64,000 bases of DNA from Cohnella abietis (GCF_004295585.1 NZ_AP019400.1:1145501-1209500), one strand, 5' to 3'. Numbered from the stretch's first letter, positions 1 through 10,400 are shown. Notes: generated by a model not told the origin, from the sequence alone. Numbers and translations: made by a program.

Positions 1-62
1 TTCATTGTCGACTTTCGGAACGAACTTGATAGGCTAGGAAAATATAGGTGCAATGTAATGAA

Positions 63-98
63 GAGAGACTCCGAGGCAACACTTCCTTGGGGTCTCTC
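63..98. repeat. Hairpin repeat, copy 1
   Basis: Inverted repeat with arms at 63-76 and 85-98 (GAGAGACTCCGAGG against CCTTGGGGTCTCTC, 12 of 14 paired). The same element occurs at 2242-2277, so the two copies bracket the toxin/immunity debris. It looks like a rho-independent terminator, but the run of T after it is poor. Confidence 0.6.
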
Positions 99-105
99 AA
101 AAATC

Positions 106-150
106 AAAAGGCGTTGGAACAGGTATAGCCTTCCTGTCCCAATGCCTTTT
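106..150. terminator. Terminator-like hairpin
   Basis: An 18-bp imperfect stem (106-123 with 133-150, 16 of 18 paired) ends in CCTTTT. It lies just upstream of the toxin remnant, so it probably ended an upstream gene outside the window, or is debris. Confidence 0.45.
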
Positions 151-180
151 CGATAGTTCCTAAGTAAAAAGGAAGTAACT

Positions 181-760
181 AATCTTTACCGCAGTCAACG
201 TGATGATATAATTAAGCTTTACGTTGGGGAGCAAATCATCGAGACAACCGACAATCATCCGTTCTGGGTGGAAGGTAAGGGATGGATTTTTGCTGATGAA
301 CTTCAAGTAGGAGATAAACTTCAAAAGGCTGCGGAAGCAACCTGACGATTGATAAGGTTGAGTTGTTAAGTTAGATGAACCAGTTACGGTTTACAATTTT
401 ACGGTTGCTGACTTCCGCACGTATTATGTTACTGATATTGGGATTTGGGTTCATAATACAAATGGATGTCTTCGCCCAGAAGCTAAACACCTCAAATCAG
501 GTAAGCATGGAGTTAATTGGACAGAAGATCCAGCGACTGCTAAAAGTTTGAATAAAAATCAAGGGCAATGGAGCAAAGCAGACTTAGATTTTGCGGGTCC
601 AAAAGTAAGCATACTAGAGGCTGGTAAAAGCGTATGGTTTGATTTACCTACTGGTTCTACTTCAATTGTGCACATGACTGATGGAACAACCGTGAAAGCG
701 ACAAAAATCTTTGCTAGAAACAATGGTACCGGTACTTTCCATGGTTACCCGGCACCGTAA
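181..760 (+). pseudogene. Polymorphic toxin tail: HINT domain plus C-terminal toxin, frameshifted
   Basis: Frame 1 from 181 reads a pretoxin-HINT segment (ETTDNHPFWVEGKGW, then FADELQVGDKLQ) and stops at 352-354. The rest of the HINT domain continues in another frame: VTVYNFTVADFRTYYVTDIG, then WVHN, the usual HINT end, at about 383-460. Two one-base deletions, near 333 and near 368, explain the breaks. From about 371 to 760 one frame stays open and encodes a C-terminal domain of about 100 residues (CLRPEAKHL to NNGTGTFHGYPAP), the likely toxin tip; I do not recognise its catalytic class. No start codon or N-terminal region is present, so this is the orphaned 3' end of a larger toxin gene. 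An immunity-type gene follows 14 bases later. Confidence 0.75.
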
Positions 761-774
761 AAGGAGATTGCTCT

Positions 775-1305
775 ATGAATTTTAGGATACAAGCAAGTTC
801 CCCTAGGTATAATGAAGAATTTGATAACGAGGTAGACACTTTATCAGATGCTATAGAGAGCGTGTTTCCTTTGTGGAGTGAGTCGGCAATTTTAATGTGG
901 AATACTATTCCCATTCCTTTAAGCTATAAATACGATTTAAGTCTAATGATAGATGATATTTTAAACGTATTGGAAAAGCTAAGAATAGAAACATCAGGAG
1001 AGTTAGTTATTCATTGGGTGTCGAACACATTTGCTAACATATGGACTTTGACTTGGGATTTAGAAAAACTAAAAATAAATTCTGAGTGGGGGAGTGTAGT
1101 AGGAGGAACTGAACAATTACTGATTCTGAGTGGCCCTGTCACTATACCAAAACAATCGTTTTGTGCAGAATGGAAAAGAGTGTTACACAATATCATACAG
1201 GCATTGGTGAAATCCGGATATAAAGAAGGGATTTTACCGGGAATGAACCGTCTAACTACTGAGTACAAAGCAATCGAAAAAGAAGGTATCATCTACAACT
1301 TATAA
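775..1305 (+). CDS. Putative immunity protein
   Basis: A 176-residue soluble protein without signal peptide or membrane segment. The start is firm: AAGGAG ends eight bases before the ATG. The product is not recognised by sequence. Its position immediately after a HINT-linked toxin tip, and its small soluble character, are typical of cognate immunity proteins that bind and block the toxin in the cytoplasm. The reading frame is intact although the toxin gene is broken. This would fit a retained protective (orphan immunity) role against sibling cells, which is inference. It could also be an unrelated hypothetical protein. Confidence 0.6.
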   Translation: MNFRIQASSPRYNEEFDNEVDTLSDAIESVFPLWSESAILMWNTIPIPLSYKYDLSLMIDDILNVLEKLRIETSGELVIHWVSNTFANIWTLTWDLEKLKINSEWGSVVGGTEQLLILSGPVTIPKQSFCAEWKRVLHNIIQALVKSGYKEGILPGMNRLTTEYKAIEKEGIIYNL

Positions 1306-1376
1306 TATTGTCCTTTATAATTTAAAAGATTCTAAACCCTAGTTCAATATTTATGGAAAAAGATAAGGTTTCAATA

Positions 1377-1472
1377 ATGTTTGAAAGCTTATACAGCAAT
1401 TTTTTAGAGTACAGTAAAGTTCTCTGCATAGACTTAGCGAGTAATACATTATTGAAAGAGTGGGGAAAATAG
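1377..1472 (+). CDS. Possible 31-residue small ORF
   Basis: ATG at 1377 with AAGG eight bases upstream opens a short frame (MFESLYSNFLEYSKV...) that ends nine bases before a good terminator. The coupling to ribosome site and terminator is suggestive, but it could equally be the tail of a decayed immunity gene. No homology recognised. Confidence 0.2.
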   Translation: MFESLYSNFLEYSKVLCIDLASNTLLKEWGK

Positions 1473-1480
1473 TTTTTATT

Positions 1481-1515
1481 GACCTTGAGGGCGGCAATCT
1501 CAAGGTCTTTCTTTT
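1481..1515 (+). terminator. Rho-independent terminator
   Basis: Perfect 9-bp stem GACCTTGAG / CTCAAGGTC (1481-1489 with 1499-1507) followed by TTTCTTTT. It ends the transcript of the immunity gene. Part of the loop and right arm (GGCGGCAATCTCAA) recurs in altered form at about 1550. Confidence 0.8.
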
Positions 1516-1649
1516 AACCCCATCCATTGCCGAATGAATCGGGCGGCAGTCTCAAATGGGGTTGTACTTTCATCAGACCCATATGAAATTTCTTTAAATG
1601 CAGATGTACGTACGCTTTTAAGCTTTATAGTTTGAGCCGGAGCGAGCCT

Positions 1650-1850
1650 GTCAGGGATCAATACTGGTAGAACGCAATCCGGAATGGTTCATCGTTAAGG
1701 AGGAAAATGATATGGAAACCTACATGAAACAAAATAGTATAATATGAAGGGAAAGTTTACGATAACATCCATACAAATGGGATAGAATATCAAAAATGGT
1801 GAGACGATTTTCATGCAACCGGGACAAGAACAATAGATAAAAACTCAAGT
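1650..1850 (+). pseudogene. Second toxin-tail remnant
   Basis: Translated pieces line up end to end in shifting frames: ERNPEWFIVKEENDMETYM, KQNSII, then EGKVYDNIHTNGIEYQKW from 1746 up to a TGA at 1800-1802, and DDFHATGTRTIDKNSS beyond it. At least one frameshift (near 1742) and one in-frame stop are present. Its position directly before a small immunity-type gene suggests another displaced toxin tip of the same polymorphic locus. The family is not identified. Confidence 0.45.
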
Positions 1851-1857
1851 AGGAGAG

Positions 1858-2166
1858 ATGAATGTGGATAAAGTATACAATTTAGTCCAAAACATAAGGC
1901 ATCTACCTGAAATCCATCTTGGCAAGAAATCGTTACATTTACTTCAAGCATTTCTGCATGGTTATATAGAATATCACAACGAAATAACTGGTGAATCTAA
2001 TTATTTCTTTCTTCCTGAATTTCAGAAATATGTCGAACAGCGGTTTAATATTAATACGACACATAGCTGGGCATCCCTCATTACTTTCTACTCTAGCAGC
2101 GATGAAGATGCATTCAATAATTTTTATAAAATATTAGATGAATTTTTCTCCGAAAATGCGAATTAA
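1858..2166 (+). CDS. Putative immunity protein, second
   Basis: A 102-residue soluble acidic protein with aromatic-rich segments (LLQAFLHGYIEYHNE, YFFLPEFQKYVEQRF, HSWASLITFYSS). Its look is that of the small proteins found beside CDI and other polymorphic toxins, but I cannot name the family with certainty. The ribosome site AGGAG is only a few bases before ATG 1858 and is ideally spaced (eight bases) for GTG 1864, so the true start may be two codons later. It follows a broken toxin remnant and is followed by the second copy of the flanking hairpin. Confidence 0.6.
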   Translation: MNVDKVYNLVQNIRHLPEIHLGKKSLHLLQAFLHGYIEYHNEITGESNYFFLPEFQKYVEQRFNINTTHSWASLITFYSSSDEDAFNNFYKILDEFFSENAN

Positions 2167-2241
2167 CAGGAAATTTCATGTAGAGCAACTAACGATGTTG
2201 CCGTCATAAGCAGAATGATGGGTAAGTATAATAATAATGAT

Positions 2242-2277
2242 GAGAGACTCCGAGGCAACAATTCCTTGGGGTCTCTC
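2242..2277. terminator. Hairpin repeat, copy 2 (terminator-like)
   Basis: Second copy of the 63-98 hairpin, followed by TTATAATTTATTT. It closes the toxin/immunity segment before module A. Confidence 0.6.
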
Positions 2278-2405
2278 TTATAATTTATTTACTCTCGACT
2301 ATTAATAATTCAACTTTTGTTCAGAAAAACAATTAGAAGAAGGTGCTACCATGTTATGTTTAAATGAGAGTGATAAATTTTAGAAAAGCATAGGGAGATA
2401 ACGGT

Positions 2406-4238
2406 ATGAAAAGGGTTTGGACATGGATACTTAAGCCAATTCAATACATCAAGCGATCCTTTTATAGGAAGATGCTCCTGGCTTTTTTTGCTGTGATTGT
2501 GTTAACGGTTACATCTTTAGGTGTGAACTTCTATATTGAAACCTCCGCGAATATTAAGAAAAGTGAAATATCGAATATGGATCGTGCAACTGAGCAAGCA
2601 GTTCAAACCTTACAATTACAAATGGGAAACATTAAAAATGATGCTTGGGGTTTCTTTGGGGATGAGGAGCTTCAAATCGCGTATAGAGATATATATGAGA
2701 ATTTAGAAAAGATAGAGTACTTTAGTTATAAGTTTCTATTCATGCAGAATAGCAATGCGCTAGTTCAAATTATCACGGTAAATGATAAGGAAAATATTAC
2801 ACGTATTAAGGTGATGGCATCGAACAACTATGTCGAAGATCGAGATCTCTTTGAAAGTGAGAAGGCGAGGCTTAATCAGATTGCGTTAAGTAATAATGGC
2901 AAGGAGTCTTGGGTACTAACCGATGTCTATGATAAACAGAAAAAACAAATGTTCCAAACGATCGCCTATACACAAGCATTAAAAGATGTATATGCAGATT
3001 TTCAGCCCGTTCTGGGCAGCATGATTATTATTCTATCATTCGATAAGCTACAAATTTGGTTGAACGATTTAAAGATTCAAGATCATGGTGAATTCTATTT
3101 GGTGAATAAGCAGGATAGCCAAATTATTCTAAGCACGGAGATGGAGAATATCGGATCTCTTTTGTTTCAAGAAGCAAATTTAATGAAATGGAATGATCAT
3201 AATGATGAGCCTTATGCATACGTAACCGATCAAGGCGGGAAATCCTTGGTCTTCTATCGAAGCGTAGCCAATACAGATTGGATTCTGGTTGGGAAGGTTC
3301 CTGTTTCTGTATTATTGGAGGAAGTCAATGCTTTGGCCCAAAGAACCATCATCATTGGATTTGCTTGTTTATTGATCGCGATGCTCTTAGCGAGCTTATT
3401 ATCTTCACGTGTGCTGGTACCTATCAGACGTTTGAGAGTAGGCATGAGACAGATCCAGCAGGGAAAGTATAAAGTCTCTATACCTGTGGAAACGAATGAC
3501 GAGATCGGATTTTTTGTCGTTAGCTTTAACAAGATGGCGATGGAAATTGATCAACTCATTAAGAAGGTTTATGAAACGGAGTTGAATAAAAAGGATGCTG
3601 AGATCAAAGCACTACAGTCTCAAATAAATCCTCACTTTCTATACAATACATTGGGTACAATTGAAAGCTTAGCAGCCGTTCAAGGGGAGGACAAAAGCAT
3701 TCAGGAAATTTGTTGTTCTCTGGCGCAAATGATGCGCTATAACGTGAACGGTGGTAGCTTCTCTACTTTTGCTGAGGAAATTCAACAGATTAAGCAATAT
3801 CTTAAGATTCAGCAGATTCGTTATGGAGCTCGTTTACAGTACGAGATTGAGGTGGAGCCTGAGCTGGAATCTGTGCGGATTCCCAAGCTGTTATTTCAGC
3901 CTATTGTTGAAAATAGCATTATTCATGGTATAGAGGGCTTGCGGAGAGGGGGGCAAATCCGGATAAAAGCAGTAGCTCAGAATGAGCTGGATATTGTCAT
4001 AACGGTTAAGGATAATGGTCTCGGCATGAAAGAGGAGCGACTCGAAAAGTTACAAACCGATCTTGCGGAGGTTTCGATACGTGATTTTTCATTGGACCGT
4101 GAACAACGTTCAATTGGTATCGTTAATGCCCATGAACGTCTGAAATTAATATATGGTGAAGTCTATGGTCTAACAATTGAAAGTGAGCTTAGTAAAGGGA
4201 CGGAAGTTTCAATTCGGTTAATGAAAACCGTTGTCTAA
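2406..4238 (+). CDS. YesM-type sensor histidine kinase (module A)
   Basis: Membrane sensor kinase of 610 residues. It has a transmembrane segment at about 22-44, an extracytoplasmic Cache-like sensor at about 45-305, a second membrane segment at about 307-332, a HAMP linker at 332-385, and a His_kinase domain with phospho-acceptor His410 in INPHFLYN. The HATPase_c domain follows (N box VENSIIHG, G box DNGLGM). This is the family that pairs with AraC-type YesN regulators and senses extracytoplasmic sugars or binding proteins. RBS AGGGAG lies about seven bases before ATG. The YesN partner starts 16 bases after its stop, and the binding protein and permeases of the same module follow. It most likely senses a glycan fragment imported by this module; the ligand is unknown. 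Confidence 0.93.
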   Translation: MKRVWTWILKPIQYIKRSFYRKMLLAFFAVIVLTVTSLGVNFYIETSANIKKSEISNMDRATEQAVQTLQLQMGNIKNDAWGFFGDEELQIAYRDIYENLEKIEYFSYKFLFMQNSNALVQIITVNDKENITRIKVMASNNYVEDRDLFESEKARLNQIALSNNGKESWVLTDVYDKQKKQMFQTIAYTQALKDVYADFQPVLGSMIIILSFDKLQIWLNDLKIQDHGEFYLVNKQDSQIILSTEMENIGSLLFQEANLMKWNDHNDEPYAYVTDQGGKSLVFYRSVANTDWILVGKVPVSVLLEEVNALAQRTIIIGFACLLIAMLLASLLSSRVLVPIRRLRVGMRQIQQGKYKVSIPVETNDEIGFFVVSFNKMAMEIDQLIKKVYETELNKKDAEIKALQSQINPHFLYNTLGTIESLAAVQGEDKSIQEICCSLAQMMRYNVNGGSFSTFAEEIQQIKQYLKIQQIRYGARLQYEIEVEPELESVRIPKLLFQPIVENSIIHGIEGLRRGGQIRIKAVAQNELDIVITVKDNGLGMKEERLEKLQTDLAEVSIRDFSLDREQRSIGIVNAHERLKLIYGEVYGLTIESELSKGTEVSIRLMKTVV

Positions 4239-4254
4239 GAAAGGTGAGAGTGGG

Positions 4255-5889
4255 ATGACCCTAAAGGTTCTTATTCTAGATGATGAAATGATTCAACGTA
4301 AAGGGATCATCGTCAAGATCCAGTCCTATGCGTTACCGCTTACGATTATAGGTGAAGCGGGTGATGGTGAAGAAGGATTGGAGCTTATTAGACAGGAAAT
4401 CCCCGATATTGTGATTACAGATGTGCGTATGCCTGAAATGAATGGCTTGGATTTCATTGAGAAAGTACTGGAAATAAATGCGTTGATCTCATTTGTTATT
4501 ATTAGCGGGTACAGCGATTTCGAATATGCCAAGCGTGCCATTAAATATGGAATATCCGATTATCTATTAAAGCCCATTGATGAGGACGAGCTACAGCTTG
4601 TACTGAGCCAACTCATTCATAAAAAAGAATCAGTGAAAAAAAGCCAAGCGGAATTGGATAAGCTAAAACAAGATCATGAAATGAATCGGGAGAGTATTAG
4701 GAAGCAGTACTTAACTAGAATAATTCAAACAGGACAAGCATCCCTGCCTATGGAAAATAACTCGAAGCTGGTTACAGATATGGAACACAGCCACCCTTAT
4801 TTTCTGGCAATCGTGCTAGAGCTAGAGCCTTTTATACTCCCCCATTATTCATTTAGGGCTGGTGAGGAGCATCTGATTTGGTTCGCAGTTGAGAATGTGA
4901 TGTCAGACCAGATGAAGCTAGCAAACTATGACGGATTTATTTTCCAACATGCGATCCATCAGAATGAAATGGTCTATGTCCTTGGGATAAGTCACATCAA
5001 TGAGAACATTATGATCAAGGAATGGCTTGCCAATGTTCTCTATGGTATCAACCGTTATTTGAAGCTGGATGTCACGATTGCCATTGGTAGTGTTGTGGAT
5101 CAGATGAGTTTAATGCAGCAGTCGTATCAATTGGCTAAATTATCGTTACGCAATAAAATGATGCAGGGTGCCAACCAAATCTATGATTATAGCGTAATTC
5201 GTGCACAATCGAATTCGAAGCATAATGTTATAAATGATCACGAGGAACGATTGTTGTTCAAGCTGTTATCTGATGGTAATGGAGTAGGACTCATCAATTG
5301 GGTGGAGAAACGTGTGCAGTTACTCGTGGATACTCCTATGTCGACTTATGTTCATCTCGAATGGTTTTGTGTAGACATGTATTTGCTTATGAGAAAATAC
5401 CTAATCGAGAAAACGAAAAATTCAGACTTATTAATTGGTGAGATGGATGATCTACAGTTCTGGCTACAAAATTTAATGAGCTGGAAGGACGCGGTTCAGC
5501 ATATTAGTAATCAGCTTTCACAGATTACTATATTTATCGCGGCTAAAGAAAATCAACCAGGTAAGGACTTGATGGGTGAAATAAAGCAGTATCTGGATTC
5601 AAATCTACAATCGCCGATCTCGCTTCAATTGATAGCAGAACGTTTTTTTATAAATCCGACTTATTTTTCCAGACGGTTTAAGGAGAACTATGGTCAAAGC
5701 TACTCCGAATACTTAACAAATTTACGACTCAATAAAGCTTCAGAATGGTTAGTTGGAACGGATCTTAAGATTCAGGAAATTGCAGAATTAGTAGGTTATG
5801 AAGGAGCAGCTTACTTTAGTAATGTTTTCAAAAAAGAACGTGGTCTTTCTCCAAATGAATTCCGGCAGGAGCATCGAACTCCTAAATAA
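4255..5889 (+). CDS. YesN-type response regulator (REC + AraC HTH, module A)
   Basis: N-terminal receiver domain with acidic pair DDE near residues 8-10, phospho-acceptor Asp56 (TDVRMPE) and a switch Lys in LLKP. A long middle region of about 300 residues follows, then two helix-turn-helix motifs of the AraC/XylS type (about 440-540, ending GLSPNEFRQEH). ATG 4255 is preferred over TTG 4231 because AAAGGTGAG precedes it at the right distance. It is expected to be phosphorylated by the upstream YesM and to activate the promoter at 5927-5955 in front of the binding-protein gene. Confidence 0.92.
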   Translation: MTLKVLILDDEMIQRKGIIVKIQSYALPLTIIGEAGDGEEGLELIRQEIPDIVITDVRMPEMNGLDFIEKVLEINALISFVIISGYSDFEYAKRAIKYGISDYLLKPIDEDELQLVLSQLIHKKESVKKSQAELDKLKQDHEMNRESIRKQYLTRIIQTGQASLPMENNSKLVTDMEHSHPYFLAIVLELEPFILPHYSFRAGEEHLIWFAVENVMSDQMKLANYDGFIFQHAIHQNEMVYVLGISHINENIMIKEWLANVLYGINRYLKLDVTIAIGSVVDQMSLMQQSYQLAKLSLRNKMMQGANQIYDYSVIRAQSNSKHNVINDHEERLLFKLLSDGNGVGLINWVEKRVQLLVDTPMSTYVHLEWFCVDMYLLMRKYLIEKTKNSDLLIGEMDDLQFWLQNLMSWKDAVQHISNQLSQITIFIAAKENQPGKDLMGEIKQYLDSNLQSPISLQLIAERFFINPTYFSRRFKENYGQSYSEYLTNLRLNKASEWLVGTDLKIQEIAELVGYEGAAYFSNVFKKERGLSPNEFRQEHRTPK

Positions 5890-5926
5890 GGTTGAATTAC
5901 TTATAAACGAAAGCAAAATTATTGTA

Positions 5927-5955
5927 TTCAGCACAAAGAGCTCCCATTATACAAT
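5927..5955 (+). promoter_or_regulatory. Promoter of binding-protein gene, module A
   Basis: Weak -35 TTCAGC (5927-5932), 17-bp spacer, -10 TACAAT (5950-5955). The preceding 40 bases (GTTGAATTACTT, AAAATTATT) recur at 12768-12803, and the ATTGTATTCAGC core recurs at 46469-46480. A poor -35 with conserved upstream sequence fits activation by a YesN regulator. No transcript start is known. Confidence 0.6.
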
Positions 5956-5993
5956 TCAATTGTTAATAAAATATGATTTGTGGAGGCATTTGC

Positions 5994-7391
5994 GTGAAAT
6001 TAAAAAGTGGGGCATTTAAGTTATTAACCGTATTGCTGACTTCTGCAATTGTACTAACTGCTTGTGGATCATCCAAGAATACTCCTGCAGCAAGCAGCGG
6101 GGCAAGCGCTACAACTCCAGCCGTAGAAACAGCATCAGCAACACCGGAGCCTGCAAAGGATGTTGAAATAACGGTTTGGGATCAACCGAATGATGATGAT
6201 CCGAATAAGAAGGTTCAAGAAGAAATATTCGCAGCCTTTGATGCTGAATATCCGCATATCAAGGTTAAGCGTGAGAAATTAGATGATAAATATCGCGACA
6301 AATATTTAGTAGCTATGGCAGGAGGGGTTGGTCCAGATGCTTGGCATTCAGCAGCTTTTCCTGATATTCAGAAATATATTGCTAATGGATTTGTATTAGA
6401 TTTAACGGATCGTTTGGATGCATGGGCAGATAAAGATAAAATGATGGCTGCCACAATGGAAGCTGGAAAGAAAGATGGTAAGTACTATGGCTTAACTTAC
6501 GATGCCTACGTAATGACATTTGCCTACAATAAGAAGCTTTTTAAGGAAGCGGGCATCGAAAAACCGCCAGCTACGTGGGATGAATTTAGAGAGGTTGCGA
6601 AGAAGCTAACCGATCCTGCTAAGGGTACTTATGGCTTTAATATTCTGGGTTTAGAGTTTGCTGATTGGTTCTTTGAATATTTCCCTTGGCAAGCAGGTGG
6701 AGATTTGACTGTGAAAAATGACGATGGAACTGCGACACTAACCTTTACTTCTGAGCCAGTCGTTCAAGCCTTACAATTCTACAAAGATTTGAAATGGACC
6801 GATAAAGTGGTGCAGAAAAATGTTGTACAAAGCTTAGTCGACAACCTAAAAGATTTCGCAGCAGGTAAAGTGGGTATGGAGATTGGTAATGTAGATTGGT
6901 TTACAGGTAACGGCATGAACATTCAAGATATTGGTTTGATGCCATTTCCAAAGGGACCGGCTGGTAAAAACCCAGGTCAAGTTGGTGGATCCTATTGGAC
7001 GATAAATGCCAAAACAAGCCCAGAGAAGCAGGATGCAGCATGGACTTATATTACTTATATGGCATCCAAAGAAGTGGCTGAGAAGAAGCTACAATTCTCT
7101 GCTGATAATGGAGCATTTCCAGGTTTGCTACAAGTTCGTACAGATGTTGATGTAACTAAATTCTTTGCTAACATCCCTGCCGACCTGACAGCAGTTGTTG
7201 CAGAGACTGCCGCTGATCCCCATTTAGAATATTTCCTGAAGGAAAGACTTACCCCTTATGTAGTCGGTGCTGTTCAAAAAATACTGTTGGATGAAAAAGC
7301 AGATCCGAAAGCCGAGCTTCAAAAAGCACAAGATTTAGCTCAAAAGGAAGTTGTGGATAAGTACAACGCAGATGTTTTAAGCGCAAAATAA
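5994..7391 (+). CDS. Extracellular sugar-binding lipoprotein, ABC transporter (module A)
   Basis: Family 1 solute-binding protein of about 465 residues. The lipoprotein signal is MKLKSGAFKLL...VLTAC with the lipidated Cys24, followed by a low-complexity Ala/Thr linker and the binding domain (WDQPNDDDP, GVGPDAWHSAAF, FKEAGIEKPPATWDEF). The start is GTG 5994, with GGAGG seven bases upstream; the in-frame ATG at 5973 lacks a ribosome site. It is paralogous to the binding protein of module B (both share FLKERL and PYVV near the C terminus). It would deliver an oligosaccharide to the permeases at 12915 and 13837, from which it is now separated by a 5.2-kb SLH gene. The ligand is unknown. Confidence 0.92.
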   Translation: MKLKSGAFKLLTVLLTSAIVLTACGSSKNTPAASSGASATTPAVETASATPEPAKDVEITVWDQPNDDDPNKKVQEEIFAAFDAEYPHIKVKREKLDDKYRDKYLVAMAGGVGPDAWHSAAFPDIQKYIANGFVLDLTDRLDAWADKDKMMAATMEAGKKDGKYYGLTYDAYVMTFAYNKKLFKEAGIEKPPATWDEFREVAKKLTDPAKGTYGFNILGLEFADWFFEYFPWQAGGDLTVKNDDGTATLTFTSEPVVQALQFYKDLKWTDKVVQKNVVQSLVDNLKDFAAGKVGMEIGNVDWFTGNGMNIQDIGLMPFPKGPAGKNPGQVGGSYWTINAKTSPEKQDAAWTYITYMASKEVAEKKLQFSADNGAFPGLLQVRTDVDVTKFFANIPADLTAVVAETAADPHLEYFLKERLTPYVVGAVQKILLDEKADPKAELQKAQDLAQKEVVDKYNADVLSAK

Positions 7392-7408
7392 CAATTTACC
7401 GACTTATA

Positions 7409-7447
7409 AATGTCGGGACTCCCGCAGAAGGATTCCCGGCATTTTTC
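7409..7447 (+). terminator. Terminator after binding-protein gene
   Basis: Stem AATGTCGGGA with its partner TCCCGGCATT, then TTTTCTTT. It would limit read-through and give excess binding protein over downstream products. A diverged copy of the hairpin lies at 12849-12882. Confidence 0.8.
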
Positions 7448-7489
7448 TTTGAGATAGTATTATGAAAAATAAACGTAGGAGGCAACTAT

Positions 7490-10400
7490 ATGCTTAAAAA
7501 GACATTATTACTTTATTTAATTGTAAGCGTTATCTTTACAGGTTTTGGTACAATTCCAGGACTGAATGTTGGGATTGCTGCAGCAGATGAGTTGATCGAT
7601 CGTGATGTACCAGACTGGCAGATCGGGGGTAATGCACAAGGGGACTATACTCTGGATCGGAGTACGGTTCATTCAGGTACCTATTCCTTACGTCTGAACA
7701 ACCTGACTCCATACACGGACAATACGTATTATTACGCCGCTCAGTCGGTACAGGTGAAACCAAATACGACCTATGAACTCAGTGTATGGGTCAAAGCGGA
7801 TAACGCTTTGATAGTATGGTTCGGGGGAGGACCTGGTTGGAATCAGCGAAATTATGTTGCATTATCGGTTGATGTACCTTTATCTTATGATTGGAAAAAG
7901 GAAACGCTACAATATACAACAGGTCAGGATGAAACCACCTTTGATTTTAGAATCAATCTTGATAGTACTGTAGAAAATGTTTGGTTCGATGATATTTCGA
8001 TGGTTGAAGCAGGTACAACAAACAATGTGATCAAGAGCGGTGATTTTGAGAAGAATCGACTGCCGGACGTTACTTCCAGTCAGCAGGTGGGAGAGGTTCT
8101 GTCTGGTACGGAGTTACAACTAAACAATGCGGTAGCTGAAACGACCATATATTTTACAACGGACGGGAGTGATCCTCGAACCTCAGAAACAAGTGCAGTT
8201 TACACGCAGCCTATTTCTATTACAAAAACGACAACAATAAAAGCGTATGCGACAAAGACAGATTCGTCAGATAGTCAGGTCTCCAGCTTCGACTATTGGA
8301 TTGTAGATCATGATGTACCAGAATGGGGATTCGGGGGTAATGCACAAGGGGACTATACTCTGGATCGGAGTACGGTTCATTCAGGTACCTATTCCTTACG
8401 TCTAAACAACCTGACTCCATATACGGACAATACGTATTATTACGCCGCTCAGTCGGTACAGGTGAAACCAAATACGACCTATGAACTCAGTGCATGGGTC
8501 AAAGCGGATAACGCTTTGATAGTATGGTTCGGGGGAGGGCCTGGTTGGAATCAGCGAAATTATGTTGCATTATCAGCTGATGTACCTTTATCTTATGATT
8601 GGAAAAAGGAAACGCTACAATATACAACAGGTCAGGATGAAACCACCTTTGATTTTAGAATCCATCTTGATAGTACTGTAGAAAATGTTTGGTTCGATGA
8701 TATTTCGATGGTTGCAGCAGGTACAACAGTAAATGTGATTAAGAATGGAGATTTTGAGCTGAAGCCTCTACCTGATGTGACTTCTAATCAGCCGTCGGGA
8801 AAGGTTGCTCTAGGTACGGAAGTACAATTAACCAACACGGTAGCTGGAGCGGAAATTTATTATACTACGGACGGGAGCGATCCTCGAACCTCAGAAAATC
8901 CGTTGGTATATGAGGATCCGATTACGATTACAAAAACGATGACAATAAAAGCGTATGCCACAAAGGTAGATTCGCTCGATAGTCGAGTCACCAGCTTCGA
9001 TTATTTGATTTTCGATAATTCGTTCATTGATCGTGATATACCAGGCTGGGAGGATATCGGGGGTCCTGCGCAAGGGGAGTATACACTGGATAAGAGTATC
9101 GTTCATGGAGGTATCTATTCATTACGTTTGAGTAACAAGTCTTCAGTTGCGCCAAATGTGTATTATGCCGTACCTCAGTTGGTAAAGGTGAAGCCAAATA
9201 CAAACTATAAAATCAGTTTGTGGGCTAAAGCGGTTAACGCTTCAAATATATGGTTTGGGGGAGGTCCAGGCTGGGGTTTGCGAAAGAGTCTTGCAACGGA
9301 GCAGGAAACTTATGACTGGAAAAGGGAAGAGATTTCGTATACAACAGGTCCGGATGAAACCGAATTTGGTTTTAGAATCGCTATTGATGGTAAAACAGAA
9401 TTTATTTGGCTTGACGATATCTCGATGATTGCAGCAGGTACAACGGACAATCTTATTAAGAATGGAGATTTTGAGCTGAAGTATCTACCTTATGTGACTT
9501 CCAATCAGCAGTGGGGAAAGGTACCTCAAGGTACGCAAGTACAATTAACCAACAAGGTAGCTGAAGCAAAAATTTATTATACTACGGACGGGAGCGATCC
9601 TCGAACCTCAACAAATAAGACGCTTTATGAGCAGCCCATTTCGATTACTAACTCGATGACAATCAAAGCGTATGCGACAACGTCAGATTCGCTCGAAAGT
9701 GAAGTTAGCAGCTTCGAGTATTGGATTGGAACCGGAGCGGATCCAGCAACCATTATTAACGATCCGTTGTCGTCTATGTTGGCATTAAATATGCACGGGC
9801 CTGCAAATTCGGTCAGGTTAGATCTAGCAAAAGCAGAAGGTTTTGGTTGGGTGAGAACTGATTTACATTGGGAAGATGTTGAACAAACTATAGGTAACTA
9901 TAACTGGGCTTATTATGACATCATTGTCAATAGGGCTGCAGCAAGAGGTATGAGAGTATTATTTGTAGTAAGTTATGGAAATGCTATTTATCCTACTGAT
10001 GTTAATACTAATAATGCGCCAAGCACTCAAGAGGCGGTTGATGGTTTTGCTAAATTTGCTAAAGCGGCTGCAGCGCATTTTAAAGGAACCGGGACCCAAT
10101 TCGAGATTTACAATGAACCCGAAAATTTTGGTCCCTTAACCCCTGAACAATATGCCTCTCTTTGTGAGGCTGCCAGCGCCGCTATTCACGAGGCTGACCC
10201 GTCGGCATTTGTGGTATCCGCTGGAACTGGGATGTTTAACTATGCTTATCTAGACGAAATGCTTAAAGCAGGTCTTGGTGATATTGACGCTGTTGGGGTA
10301 CACTCCTATTGGATGGACGTCTGGAATCAGGAGGGAGACCGCAACACTTATCCTGAAGCTGTCTTTGACCATACGCATAATTGGCGCGATATGTATCAAA

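Noticed and set aside
548..760. A free-standing 70-residue gene starting at TTG 548.
   Set aside because: The same frame is open from about 371 and continues from HINT sequence. It is the end of a toxin gene, and TTG 548 has no ribosome site.
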